From the NCBI RefSeq assembly GCF_029168945.1, contig NC_083602.1, forward strand, positions 434,001 through 498,000: a stretch of DNA of 64,000 nucleotides. The letters run 5' to 3'. The position numbers and the translations under genes were made by a program. Of the stretch, positions 59,148 through 64,000 are shown one piece after another. The notes beneath the pieces were generated by a model. The model saw only the letters and a program-made list of their open reading frames with translations, searched no databases and had not been told where the DNA came from. Every line of letters begins with the position of its first letter. Position 1 is the stretch's first letter. This stretch comes from Cannabis sativa (Eukaryota > Streptophyta > Magnoliopsida > Rosales > Cannabaceae).

Positions 59148-60016
59148 TTTTCTTTCTCCAGAACTTTAACATGTACCAAATCATGCCCCTTGAACTTTTT
59201 TGGTCGTTAAAAATTCTCACTGAACTATTAAGATTGCTAGATTTAAGGACTTTTGTCTTTTTTTTTTTTTTTTTGAAAGAACCTCAGTTCAATTAGATTA
59301 AATGCCAAATAGAGTTGGGATTCACAGGGGGAAATCCCTCCCCAACAAAGGCCTGCGCAGAATATGAATTCAAACGAGCAGCCTTGGCCAAGCCATCAAC
59401 ATAAGTAAGAGAGTTTCTACTACAGAAAATAACCAAACAACAAGAAAAAGAAGACAACAGATTCATAAGAGAGGAAAATAGAGCAGAGAGCTTCCAGTGA
59501 GGTGACTTCTTTGAGTTGATTGCCTCCACCAGAATTTTTGCATCAGAGAGTATAGAGAAGTTATCCCAACCGATCGAAACCGCCCACTGCAACCCGAAAA
59601 GGACAGCTTTCATCTCAGCTTCCAAGCTCAATTCGCAGGTGCCTGACGAGTGACCAAACCACCAATTCGTAGACTGTAGTTCGAGAGCCAACATTGCACA
59701 ACCAAACTTGCCTCCAATAAACGAACCATCCACCTTAAGGACTTTTGTCTAATTTTAGTAAAAAAATTCTAACATGGATGAAAGTTCAAAGGGCATGATT
59801 TAGTACATATCAAAGTTTGAGGAGCATGATTTGGTAGATATCAAAGTCTGAGGAGCATGATTTAGTACATAAACAATTACTGAAACAGTAAAATTGAATG
59901 AAATTAGACAAAAGTCCTTAAATTTAACAATCTCAATAGTTCGGGGGGAATTTTTAACGGCCAAAAAAGTTCAGGGGCCACGATTTGGTACATGTCAAAG
60001 TTCAGGGGAAACCAAT
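59148..60016. mobile_element. long-inverted-repeat MITE (middle layer of the nest)
   Basis: The left arm (about 59148-59258: AACTTTAACATGTACC, GTCGTTAAAAATTCTC, GATTTAAGGACTTTTGTC) is matched by the inverted right arm (about 59905-60010). A complete copy without inserts lies at 60604-60965. The interior repeats AGCATGATTTAGTACAT with ATCAAAGTTTGAGG. Confidence 0.8.
59259..59734 (-). mobile_element. 5'-truncated LINE with A-tail (inner layer of the nest)
   Basis: A 476-bp insertion flanked by a perfect 16-bp duplication, TTAAGGACTTTTGTCT (59243-59258 and 59735-59750). On the - strand it encodes an RNase H-like end (59733-59293): VDGSFIGGKFG, LEAEMKAVLFGLQWA, LSDAKILVEAI and VDGLAKAARLN. The 3' tail GAACTGAGGTTCTTTC and poly-A (T-run on the + strand) follow. 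It shares this 3' end with 17738-17950. The RNase H frame is open over 146 codons, so the insertion is fairly young. Confidence 0.93.
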
Positions 60017-60100
60017 AACTTTTAGGGAGTATCGCTAGCCAATCGCAACGCGACATATCGAGAAGGTGTTAGGCACCACTAGTGCCTAATAACAATGCTC

Positions 60101-60603
60101 TATATAAATATAGTCACCTTAAGTAGTACTTGGTCGTAATTGGATGAACTATAAATATAGCATATTGGAAGGGTTTAATGCTTAATTTAAACACCACAAG
60201 TGATTGCTTAATTTAAACACCACAAGTGATCATAATAGGGTTTCCAAAATTATTAATATTTATTTATAGTAACATTTACATTTAATTGTCTATATTATAG
60301 TTATAGTGGATAGTTAATATATTTAAAAAAATTTGAATAATTTACAATGTTAAAAAATGAATTCAAAAATTCAGTTTCACGCATGTTTATTTTGTTTTGT
60401 ACAAGTGCAGTTGAATATTTAAATATTTTTTTGACATTATAAATTATTTTAAATTTTTATAACTATAATGTATAAATTTTCACATATATATAAATATTTA
60501 ATCTACATATATTTTGAAGAATTCGATGAAACTACTTAATTTGTTTTTAATGATAATATCAATATAATTATAAATCAAAGCAATAAATATAGATTAATTA
60601 AGA
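60101..60603. other. AT-rich spacer with a short direct repeat
   Basis: TGCTTAATTTAAACACCACA is directly repeated at about 60178 and 60206. No gene seen. Confidence 0.5.
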
Positions 60604-60965
60604 TTTTTGTCCCCTGAACTTTGACATGTACAAAATCATGCTCTCTGAATCATTAAGACCGTTAAAAATTCTCTCTGAATTATTGAGATTGTTAGATTTA
60701 AATTTTTTTATCTAATTTTAGTAAAAAAAAGTTTAACATGAATGAGGACATAATTTAATACATGTCAAAGTTTATGATTTAGTAGATATCAAAGTTTGAG
60801 GAGCATAATTTAGTACATGGATAATCACCAAATTAGTAAAATTGAATTAAATTGAACAAAAGTCCATAAATCCAACAATCTCAAAAGTTCGGGAAGAATT
60901 ATTAACGACTAAAAAAATTCAGGGAGCATGATTTAGTATATGTCAAAATTCAGTGAACACAAAAA
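60604..60965. mobile_element. long-inverted-repeat MITE, complete copy
   Basis: A 362-bp element with ends TTTTTGTCCCCTGAACTTTG and TCAGTGAACACAAAAA. Arms of about 110 bp are inverted. It is the same family as the middle layer at 59148-60016. No clean target duplication. Confidence 0.75.
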
Positions 60966-62551
60966 TACTAATTAGTCATAATTATATAATAACTAACATT
61001 ATTAGGTTAATTAGCATTAAATTAATCTCTTTTATTAATCATATAATTAATATTGTAAAATCAACTAAATACAAAGTTAACATTAATTAGTTAATTAATT
61101 TATTTGGAAGAATACTTTTAAGTTTGAATTAATACTAATTTTATGGTGAAAATGATAGAACATAATTCTTGATTATAAATTCTATAATTAACTAGTTTGA
61201 GCAAATGAATTCAAGAATATTGTTGTTGAATCTTCACATGAAGAAGTAGCTAGAAGAGTCATACGTGTTGGAGTCTTATTGATTAATTAATTAATAATAA
61301 AAACCCAAATTAATATGTTAGAACAAACCCTAGCTATTTTATCTATATCTAAACATAATATATATAATATAATTATTTAATAATTAATTAAAATGACATT
61401 CGGTTTTGATTTGGTATCTAATCCATTAATTAGTGTAATAATAAGTTACTTTATTTATTTAAATATATTTTCTTTCATTCTAGATTTGTTGGTAAGAAAA
61501 TGACTTTAATAAAGAATTTCTAACCAATCTTCTCTAACACAATTAATAATTAGGAAAAATACTCTAATTTTGTAGCATTAGTTATAAGTAGTATTGTATA
61601 CTTAACATATATATTAATTAACTATCACTTTTAGCCAAATCTTCTATTCATTTGTATATATATATAAGTGAAGTTGTATATATTTATATGTATATATATG
61701 GAGGAAGTTTTAATAGTTACATGAAATATATAATAATTATATTTATTTTTAGTCATTGGATCATTATATTAAATAATTGTAATAATTTATAAATTAATTA
61801 AAAATAATTATTGAATTCCTTGTAATATGGTAGTAACCTGTTTTTTTTATTTTTTTATAAATAAAAAATAAAAATATTTCATTAATTTATTTTAAATATA
61901 TAATTAATTATAATTAATTTGAGTTTAATAATAAAATTTAATTTTAGCAGTTAGTAACTCACCCATAAATATATGTATCTATATATTGTATGACCTTTTA
62001 TCTTTATAAATATATTACTATTTGGTGATGATATAAGTTGACAAGAAAGACAAAATCTATAAACATGTGATAACATATTTCATAGTTTTAAGGATTCAAA
62101 ATTATAAATTGTCAAAAAAGAAAAGAAAAAAACATCCATGTTTGTATGTCTAATTAATTCAATTCTTTCTTGAGACATTGGTCAACAATTTAGGAGGAAA
62201 TAATGGAAGAAAATAATAATTATTATTTATTTTTTTAAAAAAAAAAATCAAAATTATATTATTTGTTTTCAACATTATGGCAATATTTTTGTGTAGAGTG
62301 GTCCAATATCTCTTTTACTTGCATATTTAAATAAACAGTTGCAAAATTAATGGCACTAATCTAGGTGGCCAAAGGCTGTACATGAGAGATTAATAATTAA
62401 ACATAAATTTATTATAATTAAATTTAAATATAAATTATCATACAAAATCGACCTAATAAAGAAAAATTTATTATAATTTATATAATTTATACACAAATTT
62501 GACATATATTTATAAAGTAACTAATAATTTCAATTAATAATCTTTATTTAA
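60966..62551. other. AT-rich intergenic sequence, no gene seen
   Basis: No supported reading frame, RNA gene or repeat. Confidence 0.55.
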
Positions 62552-62841
62552 CATTATAAAAAACGGTTACTTTAAGTGATAACTTTTCAGTTACAACATA
62601 ATTTTTTTGTAATTAAATGTGATTTCACAACAAAATATTACTTGTGACTAAAACATAGTATTAAATTATAAGTTATCAATAATTTAATTTTAGTCACAAC
62701 AAATTATAATTTTTGTGACTAATACTTTTAGCCACGGACTTTTTAGTCACAACATAGTAATCATGATTTATAATTAGTCACAATTTTTTTTTATTTTTAG
62801 TCACAAATTTTGTTATGACTAAAAGTAAAAATTTTTGTAAG
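62552..62841. mobile_element. CACTA-like MITE, GTGACTAAAA family, copy 7
   Basis: Starts CATTATAAAAAACGGTTACT and ends near ATTTTTGTAAG, with the family motif in both orientations. Both ends are somewhat worn. Confidence 0.75.
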
Positions 62842-64000
62842 ATGGATCTCACCTTTCAAAAGTAACTTTTCACGTAAACAGTAGTAGTATAGTGTCTAAC
62901 ATTAAGAGCAGACGTAGAAATTTTGTTCAGCAGAGGCAAAAAAGACATAGAAAATTAATGTGAAAAAAATATAAATTAAAAAAATACAAATAAAATGTAA
63001 ATATAAAAATATATACGAAATATGTCACTCTAGCTCTATATATTAGGTTCGTCACTGTCTAATATCATTATGAGATGTGATTTGGTGAATAATTATACGA
63101 TCTTTTATAATTAAGACTCATGTTTGGTTTTTATAAAATTTAATACTTAATTATACTAATAATAATACGACAGCTAAAAATTTAACTTAACAACATATTA
63201 ATTAAATAATTAAAATGAAGAAGAAAACAAAATACTATTAACTTATTAAATGCTCTCATGTAATTAATAAGATGAGATATTTATGACATTTGTGATTACT
63301 ATGAAGAAAAGTCATAATTTGATCAAATTGATAATATTGGTGATTCCATCTCTATTGGTTAGGATATTATTTTCCACATTTGTGAAACATATATTATCAT
63401 CCCATGTGAGATGATACATATAATTCTATAATTAAAATTAAAATATATATAAATATTAGTGCATGACAACAAATTTAACTTTATTCAGTCAAATATAAGT
63501 TTTTAATAATTGTAGCATAATTAGATGGGAATGGATATGGGAAAGCCTTGAAAAAGAAATATATTAATTGTGTAAAATTAGGTAAAAGTAGGATTATGTA
63601 ATTTCGTTATCAAAATTGGCCAACAATATATATTTATATATAGGTTTTTCCTTAATATGAATTAATTTACTCCCATTTAAAAGTTATTAATTAATTTGGA
63701 GAAATATGTTATATAAATATATATATAATATATATTACAACTTTGTATACATCCAACTTGTGTTCTCATAATTTACTTTACTATATTTATTCTTTTATGT
63801 TTAATCTAATCACATATATTAAATATTCAATCTTATTTTTATAAAAATTGCCGATTAGTTTAATTTTCGATAATTTTTTCTTTTAATGTAACTAACTTGA
63901 AGATAATTCATAATATTAACAAATGCAAGACAGTTTTATCATAATACTTTTAGATTGGTTATTATTAAGTTTTATTTTTACAAAAATCAGTTTATGGTAC
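62842..64000. other. AT-rich intergenic sequence with hAT-like scrap
   Basis: About 62900-63060 (GAGCAGACGTAGAAATTTTG to TAGGTTCGTCACTG) loosely resembles hAT-like ends. The remainder shows no gene. Confidence 0.45.

Larger units (their letters stand above)
59046..60100. mobile_element. MULE-type MITE, GGCACCAG family, copy 3, split by nested insertions
   Basis: Outer pieces 59046 to about 59147 and about 60017-60100 align, in reverse orientation, with the 180-bp copies at 8208 and 39753. Left end GAGAAATGTTAAAGG, right end GTGCCTAATAACAATGCTC. The flanks are AT-rich, so the target duplication cannot be read with certainty. The middle is a long-arm MITE that itself contains a LINE. Confidence 0.85.

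Overview
This is a strongly AT-rich piece of nuclear genome from a flowering plant, probably a eudicot. The evidence is spliced genes with GT-AG introns and plant-type fatty acyl-CoA reductase (FAR) proteins, plus a dense layer of plant transposons: copia and other LTR elements, L1-type LINEs, CACTA-like, MULE-like and hAT-like elements, and 5S-bearing Cassandra-like repeats. I cannot name the species from sequence alone. There are no bacterial genes, operons, CRISPR arrays, tRNAs or intact rRNA genes.

Only two host protein genes are clearly supported. Both encode alcohol-forming fatty acyl-CoA reductases. FAR-A lies on the + strand (30059-34466, 10 exons, 508 aa) and FAR-B on the - strand (37677-46729, 10 exons, 494 aa). 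They face each other tail to tail about 3.2 kb apart. Their exons match one for one in phase and nearly in length, so they look like an inverted duplicate pair. Both reading frames are open from start to stop. FAR-B is twice as long only because its introns have collected transposons: a hAT-like element, MULE-type and CACTA-like MITEs, and an intronic tandem duplication.

Layout. 1-1744: unassigned sequence with a possible exon and a 69-bp tandem repeat. 1750-6720: a nearly complete copia retrotransposon on the - strand with a 5-bp target duplication, disabled by two frameshifts and a stop. 6721-12546: MITEs and inverted repeats. 12547-13075: a Cassandra-like unit carrying 5S rRNA promoter motifs. 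13.3-22.2 kb: foldback and MULE-type elements and a LINE tail with a perfect hairpin. 22.2-28.2 kb: LINE remnants and a GGGTCY minisatellite split by a 3-kb solo LTR. 30-46.7 kb: the FAR pair. 46.9-51.5 kb: MITEs, a second Cassandra-like copy and a solo LTR. 51.9-57.8 kb: two LINE remnants, one interrupted by a 2.7-kb CCGGCGG-rich CACTA-like element. 57.8-61 kb: a copia tail and a three-level nest of transposons. 61-64 kb: AT-rich sequence with one more MITE.

The two FAR genes would reduce very-long-chain or long-chain acyl-CoAs to primary alcohols for cuticular wax, suberin or pollen-wall lipids. No other gene in the window suggests a pathway cluster. Most of the interest lies in transposon history: several insertions can be read to the base from their target duplications. 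All boundaries, homologies and repeat matches were made by eye and have not been checked against a database.
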